Assembly: GCA_003165095.1 (NCBI GenBank)
Contig: PLSH01000020.1
Span: 2,156-8,565 of the forward strand
Direction of reading: 5' to 3'
From: Acidobacteriaceae bacterium
GTDB taxonomy: Bacteria; Acidobacteriota; Terriglobia; Terriglobales; Acidobacteriaceae
DNA: 6,410 nt
The notes under the pieces are model-generated. The model saw only the letters and a list, made by a program, of their open reading frames with translations, did no database searches and was not told where the DNA came from. A program made the translations under genes and the position numbers. Positions within the stretch are counted from its first letter, which is position 1. Every line of letters starts with the position of its first letter. This document shows, one piece after another, positions 1 to 6,410 of this stretch.

Positions 1-174
1 AGGCGCAAGGGTGCGAAAGTTCGTCGGGGTGCGCACATCCGGCCGATGATAGTTCGGGCCAACCATGCAACCGGACAGCGAGCAGACAGTCATCGCGACA
101 ACAATGAATGCCGCGAATCCTGTGATCCGCGATCCTAATTGTCTATGATCGGATTGCTTTTTGAAGGGATTCAT
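1..174 (-). CDS. RND efflux outer-membrane factor lipoprotein (NodT/OprM type), 5' part only
   Basis: This is the N-terminal 58 codons of an outer-membrane channel protein; the rest lies beyond the left edge. The visible protein begins MNPFKKQSD, has a basic start, then a hydrophobic stretch at about residues 19-33 and a lipobox L33-S34-G35-C36. It continues with MVGPNYHRPDV, the sequence that typically follows the lipidated cysteine in NodT/OprM-family outer-membrane factors ('C-x-x-GP-x-Y-x-RP'). The family forms trimeric beta-barrel/alpha-helical tunnels that complete a tripartite pump with an adaptor and an RND protein. The ATG start is supported by GGGAG six bases upstream and by its position one base after the pump's stop codon, so it is the last visible gene of the efflux operon and is probably translationally coupled to the pump. 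The beta-strands and coiled-coil repeats that would confirm the family are outside the window. Substrates cannot be told from this fragment. Confidence 0.9.
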   Translation of the reverse strand, partial: MNPFKKQSDHRQLGSRITGFAAFIVVAMTVCSLSGCMVGPNYHRPDVRTPTNFRTLAP

Positions 175-185
175 GTCAGTCTCCC
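175..185 (-). promoter_or_regulatory. Ribosome-binding site and coupled stop/start between pump and outer-membrane factor
   Basis: On the minus strand the sequence reads GGGAGACTGACATG. The Shine-Dalgarno GGGAG lies inside the last codons of the pump gene, the pump stop TGA follows, and the next ATG begins after a single base (C). This fixes the start of the outer-membrane factor and suggests ribosomes terminating on the pump re-initiate on it. Confidence 0.75.
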
Positions 186-3100
186 GCCTCCGGAACCGCA
201 GTTGCCGGCAGCGATGATGACGCTGCCTCTCGCCGGGCGCCGGACCATTTCTCGACGAGGTAGAAAATCGCCGGGATGAAGAAGATTCCGATGGCACTTG
301 CTGCCAGCATTCCTCCGATGACAGTGGTGCCCATGATCTGGCGCGCTACCGACCCAGCGCCAGTGGCCGTCCACAGCGGAATGCATCCGAAGATGAATGC
401 CAACGAAGTCATCAGGATTGGCCTCAGGCGCAGTCTCGCACCCTCAAGGGCGGCATCGGCCAGCGGCTTACCTTTCTCGTATTCTGCCTTTGCAAATTCG
501 ACAATCAGAATGGCATTCTTCGCCGCGAGCCCAATCAGCATGACCAGTCCGATCTGCGAGTAGATGTCGTTCTCGATCTGCACGAGATAAGGCGGGAGGA
601 AGTACCCGAGCAGAGTCCTGCGAAGCCAGAGTACAAAGAACGCTCCGAAGACTGCAACGGGAGTGCTGAGCAGCACGCTGAATGGCAATGACCAGCTTTC
701 GTACAGCGCGGCAAGAATGAGAAATACAAACAACAGAGATAACCCGAAGACGACCGTCGGCGGAACGCCTTCGCGCGCCTTTTGCTCTTGAAATGAGATT
801 CCGGAGTAATCAAATCCCATTTCGCGCGGCATGGTTTGCTTGAAGACTTCTTCAAGAGCCGCAGATGCCTGATCAGCGCTATAACCCGGAGCCGCGCTGC
901 CATTGGTCTGCGCCGAGCGGTATTCGTTGAACCGCAGGGTGAACTCAGGTCCCAGGCGCGGCCTCATGGTTGTAAGTGTGGAAAGAGGAACGTTTTCGCC
1001 CTTGCTATTGCGCACGTAGAACTGGCCAATGTTTTCAGCGCGAGCGCGGTCCTCCCCTTCGGCCTCGATGTACACCTGCCACTGCCGGCCAAAGCGATTG
1101 AAGTAATTCACGAAATATCCGCCCATGAATGTCTGGATGGTGCGGTACACATCGTTCAGAGCGACCCCCTGCTTCAAGACCTTGTCGCGATCTACGTCAA
1201 CGAATTCCTGCGGAACACTGGGCAGGAATGTCGTACTCAGGGTGCCGATCTCCGGCCGCTTGCGCGCTGCTTCGAGAAATGTATTGAGATTCTTAGCCAG
1301 AAATTGAACGTCTCCGCCTGACCGATCTTCGAGCATGAAGGTGAAACCGCCTGAGGTCCCCACGCCCGGAATCGCGGGAGGAGAAAAGCCAAACACAACT
1401 GCCGCAGGCAACTTGCCGAATTCGCGATTAAGGTGGGCTTTGAGCGTCTGGAATTGCTGATCCCGCGTTTGCCGCTCATCCCAGGGCTTGAAGGTGACGA
1501 AAAATGTAGCGTTATAGCTGGTGCGGACAAAACTCAACAAGCTGAACCCGACCAAGCATGTTGAATTCTGGACACCGGGCGTATCTCTGATGATCCTTTC
1601 AACATCCTGCACAACCGCAGTGGTCCTTTCCAGCGACGCCGCGTTGGGGAGTTGAACATTGACGTAGGCGTACCCCTGGTCTTCGTCGGGAAGAAAGCTC
1701 GTCGGAATACGACTCGAGAAGAAGCCCGCGGCAACACCAAACAAAAGCAGCAGCACGGCAACAAAAACACCCTTCCGTACTAGCACCGCGCTCCAGCTTA
1801 CATATCCCCTCGTGAGTCGATCAAAGAAGCTGTTGAATCCGTCGAAGAACCTCTGCAAGAGGCCATCGCTCGGTTTCCGGGGCCGTAGAAGCAGCGCAGC
1901 AAGCGCCGGGCTGAGCGTGAGCGCGTTAAACGCGGAAAGCAACACGGAAATGGCGATCGTCACCGCGAACTGCTGATAGAGGCGGCCCGTGATTCCAGGG
2001 ATGAATGCAGTCGGCACAAACACCGCGGACAACACTAGTGCAATGCCAATCACAGGGCCTGAGAGCTCCTGCATGGCTTTCAAAGCCGCTTCTTTTGGAC
2101 TCAATCCTTCTTCGATGTGGCGCTCCACACCCTCGACAACCACGATTGCGTCATCGACTACCAGCCCGATCGCCAGCACCAGGCCGAAAAGCGAAAGTGT
2201 GTTAATCGAAAATCCGAAGAGAGGAAAAAGCACGAATGTGCCGATCAGCGAAACAGGAACAGCCAGGAGGGGAATGAGAGTCGAGCGCCATCCCTGGAGG
2301 AAGAGGAATACCACGAGAATCACCAGCACCAGCGCGATAACGAGGGTCTCAACAATCTCCTTGATTCCCTGGGTCACGGCGCGGGTAGTGTCGAGCGCGA
2401 CAACAGAATCCAAATCATCGGGGTATCGCTGGCTCAGCTGCGCCAAGAGCTTCTTGACCCCGTTGGCTGTTTCCACGGCATTGGAGCCAGGCAACTGATA
2501 CACCGCAATGACAGCGCTGGGTTTGCCATTGAACCGTCCGGCAATGCTATAGTCCTGCGCCCCAAGTTCAATCCGGGCCACATCGCGCACGCGTACCATT
2601 CCGCCGTCGGGTGTTTCGCGTACCACGATCTGCCCGAACTCTTCGGGCGAGACGAGCCGGCCCTGGGCCAGCACCGTGTGCGTGAATTCCTGCCCTTTGG
2701 GCGCTGGCTCGCCGCCTGCTTTTCCAGCCGGATTCACCGTATTCTGCGCCTGCAACGCGTTGATGATCTCCGGAACTGTGACGCCAAGCTTCGACAGCTG
2801 GTCGGGCTTCACCCACAGGCGCATAGCGTATTGTCCGGCGCCGAATACCTGCACGTTGCCGACGCCAGGCGAGCGCAGGATGGGATCGGTCAGATTGATG
2901 TATGCGTAATTCGCAAGGAACTTGGCGTCGTAGGTACTATTTGGCGAGTAGACGGCGATGAGCATCAAAGGCGCGGTAACCGACTTACGGACCGTGATGC
3001 CGTAGTTCGTCACATCAGTCGGAAGCTGCGAAACGGCCTGGGTCTCCCGGGATTGCGCGAGAATGAAATCGTTGTTGGGATCGGTCTTTACATCGAAGTC

Positions 3101-3379
3101 AACAATCAGGCTGGTGGTGTTGTTGCCGGTTGCATTCAGCGAGTACATGTAGTTCATGTTGTCCACCCCGTTCATCTGCTGTTCGAGGGGAGTGGCGACC
3201 GCTTGTTCCAGCGTCTGCGCGTCGGCGCCGACATATGTGGCCAAGACTTGAACCTCTGGCGGCGCAATGTTGGGAAATTGCGCGACCGGCAGGGTCAGAA
3301 TCGTCAATGACCCCACAAGTACCAGGATGATGGAGATGACTATTGCCATGATGGGCCGATTGATGAAGAACCTTGACAT
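176..3379 (-). CDS. RND multidrug efflux transporter, HAE1 family, inner-membrane pump (MexF/OqxB-like)
   Basis: The 1067-residue product has the normal HAE1 length (AcrB is about 1050). It is a proton-antiporting inner-membrane trimer that captures amphiphilic compounds from the periplasm or outer leaflet and passes them to the outer-membrane channel. The start MSRFFINRPIMA is the classic RND opening, with TM1 at about 10-30. The first periplasmic loop (about 31-338) carries the porter subdomains, including GVDNMNYM at 71-78 and FGAGQYAMRLW at 179-189. TM2-TM6 span about 340-498, TM7 about 537-553, the second large loop about 555-872, and TM8-TM12 about 874-1042. The proton-relay residues are all present: D409-D410 in TM4 (GLVVDDAIVVVE), K954 in TM10 (LAAKNAILIVEF) and R984 before TM11 (RLRPILMTS), matching AcrB D407, D408, K940 and R971. 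The ATG at 3379 is preceded by AGGTGA overlapping the adaptor stop. Two loops differ from AcrB: the switch-loop region (about 610-625) is GFSLLSFVRTSYNA, and the TM9-TM10 loop has an insertion. The resemblance to MexF/OqxB is from memory; the substrate is unknown. Confidence 0.97.
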   Translation of the reverse strand: MSRFFINRPIMAIVISIILVLVGSLTILTLPVAQFPNIAPPEVQVLATYVGADAQTLEQAVATPLEQQMNGVDNMNYMYSLNATGNNTTSLIVDFDVKTDPNNDFILAQSRETQAVSQLPTDVTNYGITVRKSVTAPLMLIAVYSPNSTYDAKFLANYAYINLTDPILRSPGVGNVQVFGAGQYAMRLWVKPDQLSKLGVTVPEIINALQAQNTVNPAGKAGGEPAPKGQEFTHTVLAQGRLVSPEEFGQIVVRETPDGGMVRVRDVARIELGAQDYSIAGRFNGKPSAVIAVYQLPGSNAVETANGVKKLLAQLSQRYPDDLDSVVALDTTRAVTQGIKEIVETLVIALVLVILVVFLFLQGWRSTLIPLLAVPVSLIGTFVLFPLFGFSINTLSLFGLVLAIGLVVDDAIVVVEGVERHIEEGLSPKEAALKAMQELSGPVIGIALVLSAVFVPTAFIPGITGRLYQQFAVTIAISVLLSAFNALTLSPALAALLLRPRKPSDGLLQRFFDGFNSFFDRLTRGYVSWSAVLVRKGVFVAVLLLLFGVAAGFFSSRIPTSFLPDEDQGYAYVNVQLPNAASLERTTAVVQDVERIIRDTPGVQNSTCLVGFSLLSFVRTSYNATFFVTFKPWDERQTRDQQFQTLKAHLNREFGKLPAAVVFGFSPPAIPGVGTSGGFTFMLEDRSGGDVQFLAKNLNTFLEAARKRPEIGTLSTTFLPSVPQEFVDVDRDKVLKQGVALNDVYRTIQTFMGGYFVNYFNRFGRQWQVYIEAEGEDRARAENIGQFYVRNSKGENVPLSTLTTMRPRLGPEFTLRFNEYRSAQTNGSAAPGYSADQASAALEEVFKQTMPREMGFDYSGISFQEQKAREGVPPTVVFGLSLLFVFLILAALYESWSLPFSVLLSTPVAVFGAFFVLWLRRTLLGYFLPPYLVQIENDIYSQIGLVMLIGLAAKNAILIVEFAKAEYEKGKPLADAALEGARLRLRPILMTSLAFIFGCIPLWTATGAGSVARQIMGTTVIGGMLAASAIGIFFIPAIFYLVEKWSGARREAASSSLPATAVPEAGD

Positions 3380-3388
3380 CGCTCACCT
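3380..3388 (-). promoter_or_regulatory. Ribosome-binding site of the RND pump, overlapping the adaptor stop codon
   Basis: The minus strand reads GGGCAGGTGAGCGATG. AGGTGA, the 3' half of the ideal AGGAGGTGA, contains the adaptor's TGA stop, and the pump ATG follows after three bases. Short spacing is normal when this half of the Shine-Dalgarno is used. The arrangement points to translational coupling of adaptor and pump and supports the ATG at 3379. Confidence 0.75.
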
Positions 3389-4588
3389 GCCCTTGCTTGC
3401 GTTAAACGGGATCGGATTCACCTGCATCCCTGGGCGTACCTTCTGGATCCCTTCGGCAACCACACGCTCTCCCGGATTCAGCCCTTCGGTCACGATTCGG
3501 TCCGAGCCGAAGGCTTCGCCGATCTTCACCGTACGAATGGAAACCTTGTTATCGCTGCCCACTACGGCAATCTGGTAGCCGCCCTGCAACTCCGACACTG
3601 CGCGTTGAGGCACCAACAGAGCACCCGTTTGCATTCGGATGATCGCTCGAACCTTCCCGTAGCCGCCAGGGCGCAGTATGTTGTTCGGATTGGAAAAGAG
3701 TCCAGCGAGCCGAATAGCGCCGGTGCCCTCATCCACCTGGCGATCCGCAAAGTAGAACTGGCCTTCGTGCTCGTAAGTGGATCCATCGGCCAGGATCAGC
3801 TGAAGCCGAAGAGCTTTGTCGGCGGCTTCGCGGCTGGTTTCGGATGGAAATCGCTTGCGCCATGCGAGGTATTGAGGCTCACCCACCGTGAAGTAAACCT
3901 TGATAGGGTCAATGGTCGAAATAGAAGTGACCGTTCCGCTACCGGGAGTTACCAGCGCGCCTACCTGCAACTGGGCCTGGCCGGCGATTCCGTCGATAGG
4001 CGCAACAAGGCTCGTGAATCCGAGATTGATCTTCGCCGTTTCAACCGCGGCTTCATCGGTCTGGATTTGTGCCTTTGCGGTCTCCACCGTAGCCAAAGCG
4101 GCAAGATTATTTTGCACAGCATTGTCCAGGTCCTGTTGGCTCGCCGCCTGCTCTCGTGCCAACGGCGTGTAGCGCTTTACGTCGAGTTCTGTACGCCCCT
4201 GCACCGCTTGCGCATTCGTCAGCATGGCCTTCGCTTGTTGCAGTTGACCTTCGGCTTGGTCTAGTGCAGCCTGGAACGGCCTCGGGTCAATTTGAAATAG
4301 CAGTTGGCCTTTCCTCACGAACGATCCTTCTTGATAACCCTGTTTCAACAGGTAGCCCGTCACCTGGGCTCTTACATCGGCGTCCACTAACCCGTCGAGC
4401 GTCCCGATCCAATCGCCGTAGATCGGCACGTCCCTCTGCCCCGCCTGAACGACCTCAACTATTGGAGGATTCATCGTTGGAGTTGCGGATGCGCTTCGGG
4501 TCGGATGAATGGCGTCCGCGATCAAGGCGATAACGCCAGCGCCAAGTACCACTCCAATTGTTAGATTGCGCTTCATTAAGCTGGTCAT
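3383..4588 (-). CDS. RND efflux periplasmic adaptor subunit (membrane fusion protein, AcrA/MexE type)
   Basis: This 401-residue protein is the periplasmic bridge between the pump and the outer-membrane channel. From the chosen start MTSLMKRNLT it has one hydrophobic N-terminal segment at about 10-27. The first half of the lipoyl (biotinyl-like) domain follows, with DVRAQVTGYLLKQGYQEGSFVRKGQLLFQIDPRPF at about 71-105, the family's best-known motif. An alpha-helical hairpin rich in Ala, Gln and Glu covers about 106-188, the returning lipoyl half is FTSLVAPIDGIAGQAQLQVGALV at 191-213, and beta-barrel and membrane-proximal domains run to about 390, including the IRLAGLFSNPNNILRPGGYGKVRA strand region at 292-315. 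The hydrophobic N-terminus has no lipobox cysteine, so unlike AcrA it appears to be a membrane-anchored or cleaved non-lipidated adaptor. The ATG at 4588 has AGGTGA two bases upstream (also GAGG nine bases upstream). The frame stays open upstream to a GTG at 4804, but that extension lacks a ribosome site and looks unlike a protein N-terminus. The gene is first in the adaptor-pump-channel order usual for such operons. Confidence 0.95.
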   Translation of the reverse strand: MTSLMKRNLTIGVVLGAGVIALIADAIHPTRSASATPTMNPPIVEVVQAGQRDVPIYGDWIGTLDGLVDADVRAQVTGYLLKQGYQEGSFVRKGQLLFQIDPRPFQAALDQAEGQLQQAKAMLTNAQAVQGRTELDVKRYTPLAREQAASQQDLDNAVQNNLAALATVETAKAQIQTDEAAVETAKINLGFTSLVAPIDGIAGQAQLQVGALVTPGSGTVTSISTIDPIKVYFTVGEPQYLAWRKRFPSETSREAADKALRLQLILADGSTYEHEGQFYFADRQVDEGTGAIRLAGLFSNPNNILRPGGYGKVRAIIRMQTGALLVPQRAVSELQGGYQIAVVGSDNKVSIRTVKIGEAFGSDRIVTEGLNPGERVVAEGIQKVRPGMQVNPIPFNASKGR

Positions 4589-4800
4589 TTTCACCTGCCT
4601 CACAACATCTTGCATGCTGACGGATTCGATTCCATTGAATGAAGTTTCGGATCTATACTTTGGTATTACGGATGAGGTTTTGGAGCGATTCTCCACGCGC
4701 ACCGAGACGAGACTCGAGAATTCTGGCTTGTAGCCTCCGTGATGTCCAACCGATCGCCAATCAGCAAGGAAGAAATGCGGGCTCTGATCCGCTCCAACAC
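4589..4800 (-). other. Intergenic region between sigma factor and efflux operon (probable promoter/leader)
   Basis: This 212-bp stretch is the longest non-coding interval in the window and lies directly upstream of the efflux genes, so a promoter or leader is expected here by inference. At its downstream end are GAGG and AGGTGA serving the adaptor start. No strong sigma-70 -35/-10 pair and no hairpin followed by a T-run was found. A GTATAGAT sequence on the minus strand (around 4650-4657) resembles a -10 element but has no good -35 at the right distance. A GAAAC ... CGTC pair (4619-4648) resembles an ECF promoter but is over-spaced. I therefore mark the region, not a specific promoter. Confidence 0.4.
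4591..4596 (-). promoter_or_regulatory. Ribosome-binding site of the adaptor gene (decides its start)
   Basis: The minus strand reads GTGAGGCAGGTGAAAATG. AGGTGA two bases before ATG, plus GAGG further up, selects the ATG at 4588 over the upstream in-frame GTG at 4804 and ATG at 4615, neither of which has a recognisable site. The element GGCAGGTGA is the same as the one preceding the pump start. Confidence 0.7.
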
Positions 4801-5412
4801 TCACTGAACATGCTGTCGAAGCTCGCTTCTTGCCCGGAGTAGCCTTGACTTCACCGCGGGAACCGAAATGCAGAGGGATTGTGCAATCTCGTTCATCGAC
4901 AGATCGCCGGACCGGCGTAACTCGACAACTTCACGATGTCCTGGTCGCATCCTGCGAATAGCCTTTGTGAGTCTTTCCTCGGTCTGTCGCCGGGCGTAGG
5001 ACTGCTCGGGGTTGTCGCGATGATCTCGACACTCAAACGCATCGCTCAGCCCATCGGTTGGGATTAGTTCATCGATTGGAAGCGTGTGGGAGCTCCGTCT
5101 TTTTCTTAGCAACATCAGCGCAGAATTGATTGCGATTCGCGTAAGCCAAGTCGAGAAGCTCGATCTGGATTCGAAAGTGTGAAGGTGAGTGAACGCCTTC
5201 ATGAATGAGTCCTGAAGAACGTCCTCCGCATCCTGCCAGTTGTTTGTGATTCGGTAGCTCTTGAGCAGTAGCCTTCGAGAATGGCGTTTGCTCAGCTCGA
5301 CGAAAGCCTGAGAGTCGCCGCACCGGGCGGCGGACACGAGCACTTCGTCTGTTACTTCATTCGAGTTCGACAACATGGTGTTGTTGCGGCCTTCAATCGC
5401 AGATAGAATCAC
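4801..5412 (-). CDS. RNA polymerase sigma factor, sigma-70 family, ECF subfamily
   Basis: The 203-residue product is a two-domain ECF sigma factor that would direct RNA polymerase to a specific set of promoters. Sigma region 2 spans about 25-107: AARCGDSQAFVELSKRH, then the core-binding/-10 recognition helix NNWQDAEDVLQDSFMKAFTHLHTF at 57-80 and FSTWLTRIAINSALMLLRKRR at 86-106. A variable linker at 107-142 (IDELIPTD... NPEQSYARRQ) follows. Region 4 covers about 144-200, with RMRPGHREVVELRRSGDLSMNEIAQSLCISVPAVKSRLLRARSELRQ, a helix-turn-helix that reads the -35 element. There is no C-terminal extension, and no anti-sigma gene (no zinc-binding or single-TM protein) is adjacent. The start is taken as GTG at 5412 because AGGAG lies eight bases upstream; the next ATG (5376) has no such site. 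It lies 62 bp downstream of the hydrolase and 212 bp upstream of the adaptor. Its target could be the efflux operon, but that is inference from position only. Confidence 0.95.
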   Translation of the reverse strand: MILSAIEGRNNTMLSNSNEVTDEVLVSAARCGDSQAFVELSKRHSRRLLLKSYRITNNWQDAEDVLQDSFMKAFTHLHTFESRSSFSTWLTRIAINSALMLLRKRRSSHTLPIDELIPTDGLSDAFECRDHRDNPEQSYARRQTEERLTKAIRRMRPGHREVVELRRSGDLSMNEIAQSLCISVPAVKSRLLRARSELRQHVQ

Positions 5413-5420
5413 GGCGTGGT

Positions 5421-5425
5421 CTCCT
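5421..5425 (-). promoter_or_regulatory. Ribosome-binding site of the sigma factor gene (supports GTG start)
   Basis: The minus strand reads AGAGGAGACCACGCCGTG. AGGAG sits eight bases before a GTG codon at 5412, good spacing. The alternative ATG twelve codons inside is preceded by CAACAACACC with no ribosome site, so the GTG start is preferred. Confidence 0.7.
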
Positions 5426-5474
5426 CTGTTGAAGAATGTGCAATGTTTGAAAGCTATGCGGGGCTTTGTGTCTG

Positions 5475-6410
5475 TTAGAAATGGTCGATATCGACGATGG
5501 CCTGGACGAATGCTTCCGGCGCCTCTTGAGGCAGATTGTGGCCAACTCCGCCCTTAACGGTTCTGTGTTCATATTTGCCGGAGAATTTCCTGGCATAGGA
5601 ACTGGGATCCGCGTGCGGCGCGCCATTTGCGTCGCCTTCGAGAGTGATAGTGGGAACTGTGATGGCCGAGGCTTCACCAAGCCGCTTTTCCAGCTCGTCG
5701 TATTTCCGCTCCCCATCAGCGAGGCCGAGACGCCAGCGGTAATTGTGGATTACGATCTTAACGTGATCCGGGTTGTCGAACGATGCTGCGCTGCGATCGA
5801 AGGTGGCGTCGTCGAATGCCCACTGCGGCGAAGCGAGTTGCCAGATGAGCTTTGCAAATTCACGCCGGTATTTCTCATACCCGGCCTCACCGCGCTCCGT
5901 TGCAAAGTAAAACTGATACCACCATTGAAACTCAGCCTTCGGTGGCAGTGGAGTCTTGCCGGCTGACGGACTTCCGATCAGATAGCCGCTCACAGAGACG
6001 AGAGCCTTGCAGCGTTCCGGCCAGAGGGCAGCGATGATGTCGGCCGTTCGCGCGCCCCAATCAAAGCCCGCGATAATCGCACTTTGGATCTTGAGGGCGT
6101 CCATCAGCGAGATAATGTCGAGAGCCACCGCCGATGGCTGGCCATTGCGGAACGCGTCACTCGAAAGAAAGCGCGTCGAGCCATAGCCGCGCAAATGAGG
6201 GACGATGACCCTGTAGCCCAACGATGCTAGCAGCGGGGCAACATTGACAAAACTGTGAATGTCATAGGGCCACCCGTGCAAAAGAATGACAGCCGGGCCA
6301 TCGGCGGGACCATCTTCTGCATACCCAATATTCAGGAGTCCAGCGTCTATCTGCTTTATCGAGGCAAACGATGTGTTTGTCCCCGCCTCAAGGGTCGGCA
6401 AGTTCGACGC
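5475..6410 (-). CDS. Alpha/beta hydrolase, epoxide hydrolase/haloalkane dehalogenase-like, 5' end outside window
   Basis: The protein is an alpha/beta-fold hydrolase with an aspartate nucleophile. Counting from the TTG codon at 6401 as residue 1, the oxyanion-hole motif is H42-G43-W44-P45, followed by RGYGSTR at 71-77. The nucleophile elbow is G112-F-D114-W-G-A, where Asp replaces the Ser of esterases. The probable acid is D257 (LEGDANGAP) and the base is H288 (GVGHNLP). A cap domain at about 140-225 contains FQWWYQFYF (158-166) and NYRWRLG (220-226), rich in Trp and Tyr that could polarise an epoxide or halide. Asp plus HGWP and DWG fits epoxide hydrolases best, with haloacid/haloalkane dehalogenase as the alternative; the substrate is unknown. 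The frame stays open through codons for A-S-N to the window edge, and TTG at 6401 has no visible ribosome site, so the true start, perhaps with a signal peptide, is probably beyond the edge. The stop is TAA. It is co-oriented with the sigma factor and no terminator is seen between them. Confidence 0.93.
   Translation of the reverse strand, partial: ASNLPTLEAGTNTSFASIKQIDAGLLNIGYAEDGPADGPAVILLHGWPYDIHSFVNVAPLLASLGYRVIVPHLRGYGSTRFLSSDAFRNGQPSAVALDIISLMDALKIQSAIIAGFDWGARTADIIAALWPERCKALVSVSGYLIGSPSAGKTPLPPKAEFQWWYQFYFATERGEAGYEKYRREFAKLIWQLASPQWAFDDATFDRSAASFDNPDHVKIVIHNYRWRLGLADGERKYDELEKRLGEASAITVPTITLEGDANGAPHADPSSYARKFSGKYEHRTVKGGVGHNLPQEAPEAFVQAIVDIDHF

Noticed and set aside
836..1321. A 161-codon open frame on the plus strand inside the pump gene
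   Set aside because: Antisense shadow of the pump's second periplasmic loop; no ribosome site or recognisable motif.
2117..3310. A 397-codon open frame on the plus strand, opposite the pump gene
   Set aside because: It lies wholly antisense to a pump with all family motifs in frame. Its translation is rich in His, Arg and Gln with no domain or membrane pattern, as expected from the complement of biased codons.
4618..4648. GAAAC ... CGTC on the minus strand, resembling an ECF sigma promoter before the adaptor
   Set aside because: The spacing between the elements is about 21 bases, longer than the usual 16-17, and the match is short enough to be chance.
4633..4716. Small palindromes CATTGAATG (4633-4641) and CGAGACTCG (4708-4716) before the adaptor
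   Set aside because: Four-base arms around one base occur often by chance, and they are unrelated to each other, so they are not evidence of an operator.
5450..5467. AAAGC/GCTTT inverted repeat between hydrolase and sigma genes
   Set aside because: Only a 5-bp stem with an 8-base loop, and no T-run after it on the minus strand; too weak for a terminator or operator.
6399..6401. TTG as the start codon of the alpha/beta hydrolase
   Set aside because: The frame continues open to the edge, no ribosome site is visible, and the residues before the core fold look like the tail of a longer N-terminus.

Overview
The window is one co-oriented block on the minus strand, read right to left. It holds an alpha/beta hydrolase (5' end outside the window), an ECF-type RNA polymerase sigma factor, and then a tripartite RND efflux operon: periplasmic adaptor, inner-membrane RND pump, and outer-membrane factor (3' end outside the window). 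No RNA genes, mobile elements, CRISPR arrays or convincing terminators were seen, and no gene on the plus strand looks real.

Organism: the outer-membrane factor with a lipobox and the RND/adaptor pair require a Gram-negative, diderm bacterium. The DNA is moderately GC-rich, and the protein style (MexF/OqxB-like pump, hydrolase of the KQIDAG...HGWPYD type) fits a soil bacterium, with Acidobacteriota my best guess. That taxonomic assignment is inference from recall of similar proteins, not from a search.

Layout: 5475-6410 (-) is a secreted-looking or N-terminally truncated alpha/beta hydrolase with an Asp nucleophile, of the epoxide hydrolase/haloalkane dehalogenase type. A 62-bp gap with no clear promoter or terminator leads to the sigma factor at 4801-5412 (-), which starts at GTG. 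A 212-bp gap, the largest non-coding stretch, separates it from the adaptor at 3383-4588 (-) and is the likeliest place for an efflux-operon promoter, though I could not pick one with confidence. The adaptor and pump are 3 bp apart, and the pump and outer-membrane factor 1 bp apart, each with a ribosome-binding site lying in the end of the preceding gene. This is the signature of translational coupling.

How the genes work together: the adaptor bridges the proton-driven RND trimer and the outer-membrane channel to expel amphiphilic compounds. The sigma factor has no anti-sigma partner and no TetR/LysR repressor in view, so it is the only candidate regulator here. The efflux machinery is conventional. 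The points of interest are the sigma-factor linkage and a few local peculiarities of the pump, not a new kind of system.
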